This document shows positions 31,180 to 41,987 of a stretch of 64,000 nucleotides of DNA, one piece after another; position 1 is the first letter of the stretch; each line of letters starts with the position of its first letter. The stretch spans positions 186,001 through 250,000 of the forward strand of contig JANEZZ010001504.1 in the NCBI GenBank assembly GCA_026122225.1, in the 5' to 3' direction. This DNA comes from Heloderma charlesbogerti. Lineage: Eukaryota > Chordata > Lepidosauria > Squamata > Helodermatidae. The notes under the pieces are model-generated. The model had not been told where the DNA came from, did no database searches, and saw nothing but the letters and a program-made list of their open reading frames with translations. The translations under genes and the position numbers were made by a program.

Positions 31180-32570
31180 ACAAGTGGGGCCTGCCACCGA
31201 ATCTTGCAGTGTAACTTGGAATACTGTGTATAGTTGTAGTCACCACACCTAAAAAAAAATACTGTAGCGCTGGAAAAAGTGCAGAAAAGGGCAACTAAAA
31301 TGATCAAGGGGCTGGAGTATCTTCCCATGAGAGATTACAACAGCTGGGATTGTTTAGCTTGGGAAAAAGGAGGGTAAGGGGAGACATGATAGAGGTGTAC
31401 AGAATTATGCATGGTGTGAAGAAAGAGGATAGGGAGACATTTTTCTCCCTCTCCTGCTTCATAAAGCACGTACTTAAACTATGGAATTCACTTCCACAAG
31501 ACGTAGTGATGGCCCTAAATTAAGGGAGCATAACCTTAAACTTGTAAATTGCTGGTATTTAACTCCTGTTAAATTAAGTTGTATATTAACAGGGATGTCC
31601 CAGATAAGTGCTAGCACTGTGGTGAAGACAGAGGCTCCTATATTCATATGTGGTGGCATTGCCCTCGAGTGTTCAAGTTCTGGCACAAAGTGTTTGCTGA
31701 AACAGAGATAACTACCAACCAATCACTAAAACTATCTCCCTCTTTGGGTCTTTTATCTCTATTTATAGATGCTAACAAATCACTATTGCATAAAGACCCA
31801 ATCAGTTTTTGTTGTGTAGCAGCAAGATTAATTATCACACAAAGTTGGAGAAATCAAAATGTCTTGTCCATTACAATGGAGGGATAAGCTATGGTCAATT
31901 GTGCTTAGGGAAAAACTTGCATTATATGTGCATTCCTTAGGAAATGAAAAGGGACATGAGGGAGACTTTTATGCCATTTGGCATCTGTTTTTCTCTCATG
32001 CTAATAGGAATACTGACGAGTTCAGTAGACCAATATCCCATGTAAATCTATGGAAAGATTTGGTGTATTGACAATGATTTTCATCTATATAAAGCTCTTT
32101 TATGGAAGGTTGAGAAGAATAAGGGTATGAGCTTTATACAGGGAGGGTTGTCCATTTCTTGGAAGTATTTTGTGTGTATAGTTTGGTAACTTTTTATTGT
32201 CTATTTGATGATGATGATGGTGTGTGTGTGTGTGTGTGTTTTATTGGTTGTATAATAAATTTTATGGGGGGAAAGGACATAGTGATGGCCTCCAATTTGG
32301 ATGGCTTTAAAAGGGGGTTAGGCAAATTCCTGGAGGAGAAGGCTATCAATGGCTACTAGTCCTGATGGATATATGCTACCCCCAGTATCAGAGGCAGTAT
32401 GTCTGTGTACACCAGTTGCTGGAGAACATGGGTGGGAGGGTGCTGTTGCACTCACGTCCTGCTTGTGGTTTCCTGGTCGACAGCTGGTTGGCCACTGTGT
32501 GAACAGAATGCTGGACTAGATGGTCCCTTGGTCTGATTCAACAGGGCTCTTCTTATGTTCTTATGTTCAC
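31180..32570 (+). mobile_element. CR1/L3-like LINE 3' end, split by an L1 tail
   Basis: The plus strand carries the end of the RT thumb region (about 31185-31514: caactaaaatgatcaagggg, agctgggattgtttagctt, gagacatgatagaggtgtac). It resumes at 32277 with gcctccaatttggatggctt and ends with ctcttcttatgttcttatgt. It is the same family as 27703-28866 and 43960-44185, and it is 5'-truncated. Confidence 0.85.
31501..32290 (+). mobile_element. L1 LINE 3' end with 14-bp target duplication
   Basis: The insert is 31515-32276 (762 bp). In broken frames it encodes the L1 ORF2 C-terminal region: a cysteine-rich patch (CWRCGEDRG), then HMWWHCPRVFKFWHKVF, and later WRDKLWSIVLREKL. A (tg)n run and taataaattttatgggggg close it. 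The target word acRtagtgatggcc is duplicated at 31501-31514 and 32277-32290 with one difference. It is 5'-truncated and inactive. It shows that L1 was active after the CR1/L3-like copy had inserted. Confidence 0.88.
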
Positions 32571-32571
32571 A

Positions 32572-33095
32572 ATTAAAAACACAACAATAAAATAATAAAA
32601 AAATACCCAAACCAACAGAACAACTTGAATACCAAAGGGCTGCTTGAATAAAAACACATTTGCCTGCCAGCGGAAGGACAGCAGAGAGGGAGCCAACCTG
32701 GCCTCCTTTTGGAGTTCCAGAGCCTGGGAGCACCCACCAAGAAGGTCCGCTCCTGTGTCACCATCAAACACACCTCTGATGGCAGTAGTACAAAGAGAAA
32801 GGCCTCCCCTGAAGATCTTAAAACGGCAGCAGGCTTGTATGGCAAAAGGTAGTCTTTTAGGTAGCCTGTTCCCAAGCTATACAGGGCTTTATAGGTCATA
32901 ACCAGCAGTTTAAATTGTGCCCAGAAACAGACCAGTAGCTAGTGAAGCTGTTGTAACAAGGGAGTCATGTGCTGCCTATACCCAGCTCTGGGCAACAGTC
33001 TGGCTGCATCATTCTGGACTGAGTGAAGTTTCCCTACAGTTTTCAAAGGCAGTTCCACATATAGCATGTTAAAGTAGTACACGTTACACTAATAC
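32572..33095 (-). mobile_element. L2-type LINE fragment
   Basis: On the minus strand 32573-32899 holds a decayed L2 RT C-terminus: a TYKALYSLGTGYLKDYLLPY block and then RTFLVGAPRLWN. The upstream part lies at 32900-33095. Frames are interrupted. It abuts the 3' end of the CR1/L3-like copy. Confidence 0.78.
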
Positions 33096-33974
33096 AAGGT
33101 GATGCCTGCAGTGACCCCTGTGCTCATCATATTAAAAGAAAGAAGCATGCTTCTGACTTCAGAAATACTTTTTGGCCTGTATGTGAATGTATGCAAATTT
33201 AACTGATAGGTTAATCAACTAAAACTCATATAATTAATCAACTAACATTTTATTTCATTTCTTTCATTCATTAAGTTACAGCCCTAGTTTTAAGCATTCC
33301 ACTTACACACACACACATATGCACCTACCGTTATCTGCTGCCTGAATATATCGCATAACAGTAGCCTTCCATAGCAGGTCTTGCTGATACTTGCACAGCA
33401 CATATTTCATGTGCAGCTATTGCTTAACATTTCTGAATGGTCTTAAATGTTCACATTCTGTTTTGCCCACAGTGAGACTTCTCATCACAGCACCACACAT
33501 CTTGGTTACATAAATCGGTCTGTGAATAGCCTGTTTTTATTTTAAGAAAGCAAGTCGACAGACTTTTTTCTTCTTTTTTGCTGCTAAGTTTAATTGACCA
33601 CATCCAGTAACAAGCATGTTATGCTATGTTTCCCTTCTCACTTCTGGCACAATACTTTCCATTACTCTAAAGCACTTAAAGACAGATTAGCTTTTGGCAA
33701 TAAGAAAAGGTTTTCCTTTTTAAAAAGTCTCTGCAGAAATGTTGCAACCCACTCATGGGTGGTCAGTTGCTGCATTATATTTATGCATTACAGCTGGTCA
33801 AAGTCACAGGCATAAACTGTAGTGTACAACATGCTTTGGTTGAAGCCCCGGGTTTATTCCTAATGTCTTTAAAGTAGCAAGTGTATTGGCAGTGTGACAA
33901 ATGTATTTACTTTTGAGGTTTGGGGCTCACAGTGAAATAGTTGCAGAGAGAAAGAAGCCCGTAATAACAGTATG
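33096..33974. other. Unassigned, unique-looking sequence
   Basis: No transposon signature or gene. It has a short (ac)n at about 33304-33318. Confidence 0.35.
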
Positions 33975-33976
33975 TG

Positions 33977-33977
33977 C

Positions 33978-34020
<43 letters not shown>

Positions 34021-34021
34021 C
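33977..34021 (+). repeat. (GATA)n microsatellite
   Basis: About eleven uninterrupted units of gata/taga, followed by diverged units to 34040. Confidence 0.95.
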
Positions 34022-34050
34022 GATAAATAGATGATAGATAAGTACACAGG

Positions 34051-34359
34051 GTCTATATCAGGGTGTTGAACCTCAGGCCTGACGGCCAAATCCAGCTTGC
34101 CTGAGATCCTAATCTAGCCCTCTGGATTTTGCACGGTTTCTTTCCCATTCTAAAAGACTGAAATGCCTCTGGCTTAGTTATTGGCAGTAAGAGGCTTAAG
34201 CTAAAATACACTGGCATTTTTGGAATTTTGGTCCCACCCCTATCGTTTTTGGCCCCACCCCTTTGTCCCCGCCCACCACTGGAATAAGGCCTCCAAGAGC
34301 TTCTCCAGAATCAAATTTGGCCCTTGGGCTGAAAGAGGTTCAGCAGCCCTGATCTATGT
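34051..34359. mobile_element. hAT-type MITE family F, copy 1
   Basis: The element is 34059-34351 (293 bp). The left end is cagggtgttgaacctcaggc and the right end, reverse complemented, is cagggctgctgaacctcttt. Octamers gtctatat (34051-34058) and atctatgt (34352-34359) agree at six of eight positions. The body matches 55258-55602, with ggccaaatccagc, ccacccctttgt and ttggcccttgggctgaa. Confidence 0.8.
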
Positions 34360-34404
34360 TTTTGTTTTTCGGATTTAATCTAATTTTTAGAGACATAGGC
34401 AGAC

Positions 34405-34612
34405 TAATTAAACACAGAACATAGGAAGCTGTCTTATACTGAGTCAGACCGTTGGCCCATCTAGCCCAGTATTGTCAACACTGACTGGCAGCAGCTCTCC
34501 AGGGCTTCAGGCAGGATTTTTTCCTTACCCTACCTGAAGAAGCCAGGGATCGAACCTGGGGCCATCTGCATGCCAAGCATGTGCTCCATCACACTGAGCT
34601 ATGAACAGTAGG
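34405..34612 (-). mobile_element. tRNA-headed SINE (second family), complete
   Basis: On the minus strand a tRNA-like head with catagctcagtgtgatggag and B box ggttcgatccc is followed by a body containing ctgaagccctggagagctgc. It ends with gactcagtataagacagctt and cctatgttc. It is the uninterrupted reference for 12864-13500. Confidence 0.88.
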
Positions 34613-35229
34613 GCCTCCGAGACAAAGTCTGAGTTCCTTCATAGGATTAGCAACGGGGCTGGGTTGGGCTTGCCACTGCCCTGAGCAGAGGTGCTGGAAT
34701 CAGTTTCCTTGGAAGGAGAGGGCACTGGAGACTTATGGTGCCTTTTGTAGTAAATTGTTTCCAAATGTACATTTGAGATGGGAAGCAACAAGCATGCAGC
34801 CTGGCAGTAGTAGCCCCCAAGCAATATCCATTCAGCAGTGCAATATCCTCAAAAAACTGCTTCTGCAAGCCAGAAACCTCTTAGCAACTGCTTCCAGCAA
34901 GCTCCGGGCTGTTTCCAGACTGGCTTTCAGTCTTCTGCCTACATTTGAATTACCAGGATGGTTGTTGCTTTTTCCCCAAGGTCCCATGCATTGAGGTGAG
35001 CTGTGACACAAATTCCAGTGGTTCGGAATACCCACCATCCATCAAAGTCCACTCATAAGGACTCGTTACCCACCCGAGCATACTCAACAGGGCTTTTCCT
35101 TCTACACAAGAAAGTGCCCATAGCTGGTTCTCTGTATATTCCATGTGTGTCCATGGCCATGTTTCCACGACAACAGAAGGGTGAAGCAAACAGGAATACC
35201 AGATTTTTCATGGAATCAGCAGGGCTCCG
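34613..35229. other. Unassigned non-coding sequence
   Basis: Several mirrored open frames occur but none has a recognisable domain. Confidence 0.35.
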
Positions 35230-35420
35230 TGCAGGGCTCCACGAAGGACTGCACCACACCATTATAAGTCACTGACAGAAACGCTTCTGAGGTGCAAGGG
35301 GATTGGCAGTGAACATCATCAGATGGGCAGGGGCTGCTCAACCAATAAGACAGGCTCCCCCTTCCAGGCTCTACTCCCCTTTCTCCTGCCCCCTTGTTTA
35401 GGCAATGATGCAAAGGATTG
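35230..35420. repeat. Dispersed repeat family L, copy 1
   Basis: catcatcagatgggcagggg, ctgctcaaccaataagacag and ccttccaggctc match atcatcaaattagcagggg, ctgctcagccaatgggagag and tgtccaggctcccac at 42470-42545. Flanking sequence shares weaker likeness. Confidence 0.5.
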
Positions 35421-35559
35421 AAGCTGGCATTAATTACTCTGGAAAACCTTGAACCAAACAGCAAAGATGCACAGCTTTGGAAATAGCACTTCACAGCTAT
35501 TAGGGGAGTTACTATGCCTTTCACCAGATGAATAGATGATGTACCCTGGGTGTACTTAG

Positions 35560-35830
35560 TGTTTTTGGCTTAATGGCAATCTCAGTAAATTTGGGAACAA
35601 GCCTCATTGACCACAATGGGAGTTACTTCTGAGTAGACTTCCTGGACCTATGCCCAATTCTGCCCATTTTTTTTTTCCTTTCTAAATACCGGGCTTCTGC
35701 ATTAGCAGGCACCCCTGAATAAATGTACTATCGCATGATAGCACAAACACATGATAGTGCACTTTTGGGAATAAGCCTCATTGACTACAACAGGAGTTAG
35801 CAGGACCTCCTGAACTAATGCGCTGTTGCG
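35560..35830. repeat. Local duplication containing a common dispersed word
   Basis: gggaacaagcctcattgacc, then gggagttac and cttcctggacctatgcc at about 35593-35656 recurs as gggaataagcctcattgact, ggagttagc and acctcctgaactaatgcg at about 35767-35823. Also actatcgcatgatagcaca and gctgttgcgcaatagcaca are related palindromic words. Confidence 0.5.
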
Positions 35831-36101
35831 CAATAGCACAAAGGCATGTTACTGCTATTTCGTGATAGAGTGATAGCAAGATACTGATGTAGGGGGTATG
35901 CGTATTGATGGAAGAATGTGAAATAGTGTTATAATGAGATAGCGAGAGAGGGCGGTAGAGGTGCTGCTGGAAAACTGGGGCTTTTTTCACTGTTGAGTGA
36001 TAGTGATGCCTTCTAAATGCGCAACTGCGGATTCTGCAGTAACTACCTCTGGAATTGCAGCCTGGCCAGGAACTTATATGTGCACATCTCACCTGGCTCT
36101 T

Positions 36102-36156
36102 TTAGTAGTGTAAGCCTTAGCCCCTGATAGAGTAACGGGGCTAAGGCTTATACTAA
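36102..36156. repeat. Long hairpin (inverted repeat)
   Basis: The left arm ends with gtaagccttagcccc and the right arm starts with ggggctaaggcttat, with the loop tgatagagtaac between. Fourteen of fifteen bases pair at the stem, and the match extends to ttagta / tactaa. The word ctaaggct is then repeated directly to the right. Nothing suggests a microRNA gene beyond the shape. Confidence 0.7.
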
Positions 36157-37205
36157 GGCTAAGGCTTTAAATGTCCAGCATCGATACAGTTGGTGGCTGG
36201 TGAATGGGGAGTGCTTACTTCTGGTTCGCAACATAGTCCTAAAGCGCTGTTTCAGTTTAATCCTTTACTTTAAAAAAAAAAAAAAAGCTCTGGTGGCCAG
36301 CCGGGAAATGGCAGAAGCATCAGGGAAATGCTGGCAGGGAAAACATTGGGGAAACACCCCTTGACTGGGGTCACGGTGAAAGGCACACCCTTGGGCAGGG
36401 CTAACACACTGGAGTAAATGTGGAGGGTTGGTGTACACCACAACAGAAGCGCAGACAAGCCAAATTAAGGCAAAGAATTGGACTATAAGTAGTCTCTGGT
36501 TTTTCTGCGATAAGCTCCAAGGTGGCTGCTAGATGGCCATGATGTCATGTATCCCTAACAACCTCCACATGCAGCCAGTTCGGAGTAAATCACTTGTGGA
36601 AACAGGCCCCATGATCCTTTACGTGTGCTCTGTTGGTTTGGTTGACCTACAATTACCATGTTGAGGCATTTGGGTCCACAGTAAAGCCAGTACCTCAGCC
36701 AATCATACGGAGTTATTTCAAACTATACTGTGTGGAGATGTGTAAGGAAACTATCAATGAAATCCCTATTATGAGAAACTGCAGGAACTGCTGTCTCTCT
36801 CTTAATGATATCTGCCCTGACCTTTCACTCTGTCTCCTAAGGAATTATTTAGCTAAGAGAGAGAAATGTCATCTGTGTTGAATTTGGACACAGCAACCAA
36901 TTGACTCTGTTTTCTTCTTGCTGGTACTGATCACAACATTTCTGTGTCTGTCTTTAACTTATTTTCTTCTTCACTAAAGGCAGCTATATTTTGCTTTTCT
37001 CCGTTGGCTGGATAAGTACATTCCAACTGTCATAGCAAATCAGACAAGTTCCTTGATTTCCTTCCTTTTCATTACACAGCCAGTGCTGTTCAAATTAGTC
37101 TGAAAAGAATGACACATAAGAAATGGTGCCTCCTTCATGGGGATGGGGGGAATGTTTCTGTAAAACACAGTGGTATGTGTTACTTTTATCAGATGCTTCA
37201 TTAGC
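36157..37205. other. Unassigned, partly conserved-looking sequence
   Basis: 36580-37080 lacks transposon words and is of mixed composition. A 14-base a tract is at 36272-36285. The 82-codon frame at 36633-36881 is cysteine-rich but unrecognised. Confidence 0.35.
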
Positions 37206-37230
37206 TCACACACACACACACACACACACA
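37206..37230 (+). repeat. (CA)n microsatellite
   Basis: About twelve ca units. Confidence 0.95.
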
Positions 37231-37915
37231 GATAATGGGTAAAATGTCACATCATACCAGATGTACAGAAGAGACAGTAATGAAAAAAAAAAAAAACCCA
37301 TGAGGCATCTGGTTTGGGGTATCAATTAAGTAACTATTCCTTGTCCTGTCTGACAAAAGGATATCCTTACCTGAAGTGCTCAAAAGCTAACAGCTTAATT
37401 GTTGGGAAAATGGATAAGGCTAAGATCCATCCACAGCCACCCAATGTCTCCAGGGCTGGATCTACATTAGAGCTCCTCTCATGTATCAAGCATTGCCATG
37501 CTGGTATTACTGCAAAATGGAATCACTGCTGTGGTGGCACATGCCAATGAATACAGCACAGAACCCATTATGTCTATAATGTGATAGAGTGTCACACACA
37601 AATGCAATTGTGGGGGAAGGAGGAGGCGTTTCCCTTTTTCTGGTCTCAGCTGACAGTATGCACATCTTCGATGGTGCACAGCAACAGAGGTTTAAAAATA
37701 AGTTTGGTAGTTTGAAAAACTACAGAATATTGACAGAGAAATAGCATGAGGATGACAGCTGGGGGGCGGATGTTGTGTGACAGGCATTACAATGTCAGTA
37801 AAAAAAAATAATGTAGAACAGCCCCTGTTCTCTTAAATAACCCAGTCTCCCTTCCAGAGTGGCAGCCGTGTTAATCCGTTGCAGCAGAAACAAAAGAGTA
37901 TTGAGGCACTTTAAA
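37231..37915. other. Unassigned non-coding sequence
   Basis: It contains an a tract at about 37283-37296 and the word gtggcagccgtgttaatccg at 37860, part of a common reptile repeat with tttaaagacta after it. Confidence 0.35.
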
Positions 37916-37917
37916 GA

Positions 37918-37994
37918 CTACAGCTGCAATCCTATACCCACTTGCCTGAACTAAGTGGGGCTTACTTCTAAGTAGACATATAGAGGATTGCACT
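37918..37994. mobile_element. Short palindromic repeat, family K-related
   Basis: ctgcaatcctatacccactt at the left and, reverse complemented, tagtgcaatcctctatatgt at the right form inverted termini, with gtggggcttacttctaagta inside. Confidence 0.6.
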
Positions 37995-38114
37995 ATAATT
38001 TGACAGATGTGGGAAGTGTGGCCACACGTGGACAGGTATGCCCAGAGCCTACAGAGAAGATTGAATATATATATAACAAAGTGAGACCAAAAAGGCAAGC
38101 AATGGGGGCTCCAG

Positions 38115-38310
38115 ACAATGTCATCTTCAACTTGTGACCTTCCCATGTTTTCCCAGTGCTTCCTCTGTCTTTTTTCTTACTACGGAAAATCTGTTAAGAA
38201 AAGAAGTTGAAATTGCTGCACAATGCCTTTTATCTGTTAGAGCCATGACCCCTCCATCTGGAAGCACCCAATTACTTTCTGGAGCAAGCTACCCATCCCT
38301 AAGATTTGTT
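38115..38310 (+). repeat. Old dispersed repeat, family G, copy 2
   Basis: Parallel to 24600-24800 in block order and spacing (see that entry). It is more complete at the right, with ctggagcaagctacccatcc. Confidence 0.6.
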
Positions 38311-38351
38311 GAGACCACATTCCAAATTTGCTGTTAAATTCCAATTTGGCA

Positions 38352-38500
38352 GATTTATTTATTTTTGAATGTATATGACCACCCATCATTATACACTCTC
38401 TGAGTGGCTCACAGAAGCAAATAAACCATCAGAAAGCCTTGCCCGCCCACCATAAATCACCCAGAGATCTACCAGTATGGCTCAGTCTACCATCTGTCCA
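38352..38500 (-). mobile_element. L2-type LINE 3' fragment
   Basis: gaccacccatcattatacac, ctctgagtggctcacagaag and a (tttat)n-like 3' end at the left match the L2 3' end at 18199-18260 on the minus strand. Confidence 0.6.
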
Positions 38501-38984
38501 CCCCTGCTCTATTTAAAGGGTTCAAGAGGACAGTCCTCTATTCAGTGAAGGCTGGTGGCTCCAATTTCGGTGGGGCTGTGCATCCATTCTGGGTTTCAGC
38601 CAGAACTCTAAAGGAGCTATCCAAGGTTCTGAACCTATTTGGGAGATAGGGCTCAGCACCTTGGATAGCTCCTTTAAAGTTCTTGCTGGTTCTGACTGAA
38701 ACCCATAATGGATTCAAAGCCCCACTGAAATCAGAGTCACCAGCCTCCACTGCCTCTATTTGAAAGCGTCATCTAATTGAAAGGCTATCTTGTCTAAGTC
38801 CATTTTAAAGATAAAGAACCCTAAGAAGGGAGAGCAGGGGGTGTGGAGTTGCCCATCAACACTTAGCACCTGGAGAACAGATGGAGCAAGCACCCAGGTC
38901 ACCTAGTCACAATCTTACCCACCAGTCTGCAAAATATTTCTATTTAAATCATAGCAATGCTTTTAAAATTGGCATCCATACATA
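38500..38984 (+). mobile_element. MITE family A copy, split by MITE B
   Basis: aagaggacagtcctctatt lies left of the B insertion. To its right are tgaaagcgtc, tcttgtctaagtccatttta, aagataaagaaccctaagaa and ttgcccatcaacacttagca. The copy runs up to the CR1 3' end at 38985. Confidence 0.75.
38535..38760. mobile_element. hAT-type MITE family B, perfect 8-bp duplication (copy 2)
   Basis: The element is 38543-38752 (210 bp). Left end cagtgaaggctggtggctcc; right end reverse complemented cagtggaggctggtgactct. The octamer cctctatt at 38535-38542 is repeated exactly at 38753-38760. The inside holds a second inverted pair, ggtttcagccagaact / agttcttgctggttctgac region. No coding capacity. Confidence 0.95.
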
Positions 38985-39238
38985 GAATCATAGAATAGTA
39001 GGGTTGGAAGGGGCCTATAAGACCATCACGTCCAACCCCCTGCTCAGTGCAGGAATCCAATTCAGAGCATCCGTGACAGATGGCTGTCCAGCTTCATCTT
39101 GGATGCCTCCAGTGTGGGAGAGCCCACCACCTCCCTAGGTCATTGGTTCCATTGTCGTATTGCTCTAACAGTCAGGACGTTTCTCCTGATGTTCAGCCGG
39201 AATCTGGCTTCCTGTAACTTGAGCCCATTATTCCGTGT

Positions 39239-39729
39239 CCTGCAGTTAGGGGTATATGAATTACTTACCCCGTTCCGCTGGGGCTGTCTGCTGGGCGGGT
39301 GAGGCGATCCATCCCTCCCCCCCCCGGAATCTTCCCCAGCCAGCTCCGCGGGGAGCCTGGGGAGCCGCCGGCCAGGGCCGCCTGCAGCCGGACTTTCATC
39401 CACTGCTGGGCTGCGGCCGCAAATGGTGGCCGCCGTAGTGGCCGCCATTTGCATCCCTGCGGTAGCCCTGATAGGCTACGTAAATATATACTTACTTAAT
39501 AAATACTTACATAGCCTATCACAGCCAAAGTGGAATGGAAATGGCGGCCACAGACCGGGGCAGCCATTTGCAGGGCAGCAGATGGCCGACAAAGGTAGGA
39601 TCCATCCAGGGGGGATTCTGCGGGGGGGGGGATTGCGCCGTTCTGCCACGGACTCTGGGGGGGGCCAGATTCTTTAGAAATTGGGTCCTGGAGTCTGTGG
39701 CGGAATTCTCTAACATCCCTACCTGCAGT
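39239..39729. mobile_element. 475-bp hAT-like foldback inserted in CR1
   Basis: The insert is 39247-39721. The CR1 octamer cctgcagt is duplicated exactly at 39239-39246 and 39722-39729. The left end is taggggtatatgaatt; the right end reverse complemented is tagggatgttagagaatt, an imperfect terminal inverted repeat. Inside, ggccgccattt (about 39439) is mirrored by aaatggcggcc (about 39540), and gataggctacgtaaata by tacatagcctatc, around an AT-rich centre. The arms are strongly GC-rich. No transposase. The open frames at 39256-39773 are artefacts of this GC-rich palindrome. Confidence 0.93.
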
Positions 39730-40057
39730 GTGGAATGATGAAGAAGAGATCCTGGCCTTCCTCTCTGCGACAACCTTTCAAGTACTTGAAGAGCGCTATC
39801 ATATCTCCCCTCAGTCTTCTCTTCTCAAAGCTAAACATGCCCAGTTCTTTCAGTCGCTCCTCATAGGGCTTTGTCTCCAGTCCCCTGATTGTCTTTGTTG
39901 CCCTCCTCTGAACCCTCTCCAGTTTGTCTGCATCCTTCTTAAAGTGTGGCACCCAGAACTGGACACAGTACTCCAGATGAGGCCTAACCAGTGCTGAGTA
40001 GAGGGGAACTAGTACTTCCCAGGATTTGGAAGCTATGCTTCTATTAATGCAGCCCAA
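39730..40057 (-). pseudogene. CR1 RT C-terminal (thumb) remnant
   Basis: The open stretch includes [17 protein letters not shown] and then [17 protein letters not shown], typical of the CR1 RT C-terminus. It ends at the inserted element. Confidence 0.88.
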
Positions 40058-40240
40058 ATTAACATTTGCCTTCTTTTTCAGTCACATCACATTGTTGGCT
40101 CATATTCAGCTTGTGATCGACAACAATTCCAAGATCCTTCTTGCTTGTAGAATTGTTGAGTCAAGTATCGCCCATCTTGTAACTGTGCATTTGGTTTCTT
40201 TGTCCTTGGTGCAGAACTTGGCATTTATCCCTATTACATT

Positions 40241-40624
40241 TCATTCTGTTGTTTCTGCCCAGCGCTCCAGCCTATCAAGATCACTTTGAATTCTGTTTCT
40301 GTCTTCCAGGGTATTAGCTATCCCACCCAATTTTGTGTCATCTGCAAATCTGCTAAGCATTCCCTGCACCTCCTCATCCAAGTCATTAATACAAATGTTG
40401 AAGAGCGCTGAGCCCAGGACTGATCTCTGCGGTACCCCACTCGTTACCTCTCCCCAGGTTGAGAAGATCCCATTGATAAGCACTCTTTGAGTCCAGTTCT
40501 GTAGCCAACTGTGGATCCACCGGATCGTTGTTTCATCTAGCCCACTTTTAGCTAGTTTGCTCATCAGGATATCATGGGACGCTTTGTCGAGGTATATTAT
40601 GTCCACAGCATTCCCACAGTTCAC
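40241..40624 (-). pseudogene. CR1 RT palm remnant with FADD
   Basis: It holds the stretch IIYLDKASHDIL (motif A region, where the usual aspartate-phenylalanine-serine-lysine pattern reads LDKASHD), SGVPQRSVLGSALF (motif B) and RFADDTKL (motif C). Confidence 0.9.
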
Positions 40625-40699
40625 AAGGGAGGTTACCTGATCAAAAAATGAGATCAGATTCGTCTGGCAGGACTTGTTCTTGACAAATCCATGTTGGCT

Positions 40700-41263
40700 T
40701 TAAGTAATCACTGCATTGTTTTCAAGGTGCTTACAGACTGATTGCTTTATAATCTGCTCCAAATTTTCCCAGGGACTGATGTCAGACTGACTGGTCTGTA
40801 GTTCCCAGGTTCCTCCTTTTTGCCCTTTTTTGAAGATAGGGACAACATTAGCCCTCCTCCAATCATCTGGCACTTCACCCATACTCCATGATCTCTCAAA
40901 GATGTTAGACAGTGGTTCTGAGCCTTCTTCTGCCAGTTCCTTTATGACTCTAGGATGCAGTTCATCTGGCCCTGGAGATTTGAACTCATTCAAAGTAATT
41001 AAGTGTTCCTTGACCATATGCCTATCAATCTCAAGCTGCAATCCTGCCCCTTCAGCCTGTACTTCGCCTTTGCCAAGGGGGTCATAGACCTTTTTATGGG
41101 AGAAGACTGAGCCAAAGTAGGAATTGAGCACTTCTGCCTTTTCTTTGTCATCTGTTATCATTTTGCCATCCTTATTTAATAGTTGAACCACCATTTCATT
41201 CCTCTGTCTTTTACTATGCACATATCTGAAGAAAGCCTTTTTGTTGCTTTTAGCATCCCTCAC
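40700..41263 (-). pseudogene. CR1 RT N-terminal remnant
   Basis: It includes NKKAFFRYVHSKR, DKEKAEVLNSYFGSVF and SPGPDELHPRVIKEL, conserved blocks before the palm. It ends in a frameshift or stop before the palm at 40624. Confidence 0.9.
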
Positions 41264-41642
41264 TAACCTCAGCTCATTCTCAGCTTTAGCCTTCCTGACA
41301 CCACCCCTGCAATTCTGTGCTACCTGCCTGTACTCTTCCTTTGTTGCTTCTTGGCCTTCCTTCCACTTCCTGTATGTGTCCTTTTTTTGTTTTCAGGTCA
41401 TCTCTAAGCATTTTGTGAAGCCACATGGGCTTCTTCTGTTTTCCTCTGCTTTTTTTCTTGTTGGAATTGTTTGTAATTGTGCCTTTAGAATTCCTTCTTT
41501 AAAAACTCCCACCCATCTTGGATTCCTTTTCTCGTTAGAGTTGCTTGCCATGGGACCTTACTAATCATTGTTCTGAGCTTATTAAAATTGGTTTTCCTAA
41601 AATCCAGGGTACACATTTGGCTACACTCAACTTTTGCTTCCT

Positions 41643-41987
41643 TTAGAACCAAGAACTCAAGTATAACATGGTCACTTCCCCCAGAGTTCCCGTAACTGCT
41701 ACTTGATCCACTAAGTCATCTCTGTTGGTTAGGATCAAGTCAAGGATAGCCGATCCTCTAGTTCCTTCCTCTACTTTCTGTAGGAGGAAGTTATCCGCCA
41801 CACAAGTCAGGAATTTCCTGGAGTGGCCATGTTTTGCAGAATTTGTCTCCCAACAAATATCGGGGAAATTGAAGTCCCCCATTACTACTACATCATGCTT
41901 CCTTGAAACACTGGCAATTGGCATTTCAAAAGTTTCATCCTTGTCTTCTCCTTGATTAGGTGGCCAGTAGTAGACTCCGACCACCAT
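41643..41987 (-). pseudogene. CR1 endonuclease remnant
   Basis: It contains [15 protein letters not shown], the GDFN motif of the apurinic-type endonuclease, and AILDLILTN. The N-terminal part of the domain and the rest towards 41263 are out of frame. Confidence 0.88.

Noticed and set aside
39256..39773. Several overlapping frames as genes
   Set aside because: They lie in the palindromic insert at 39247-39721; plus and minus frames mirror each other.
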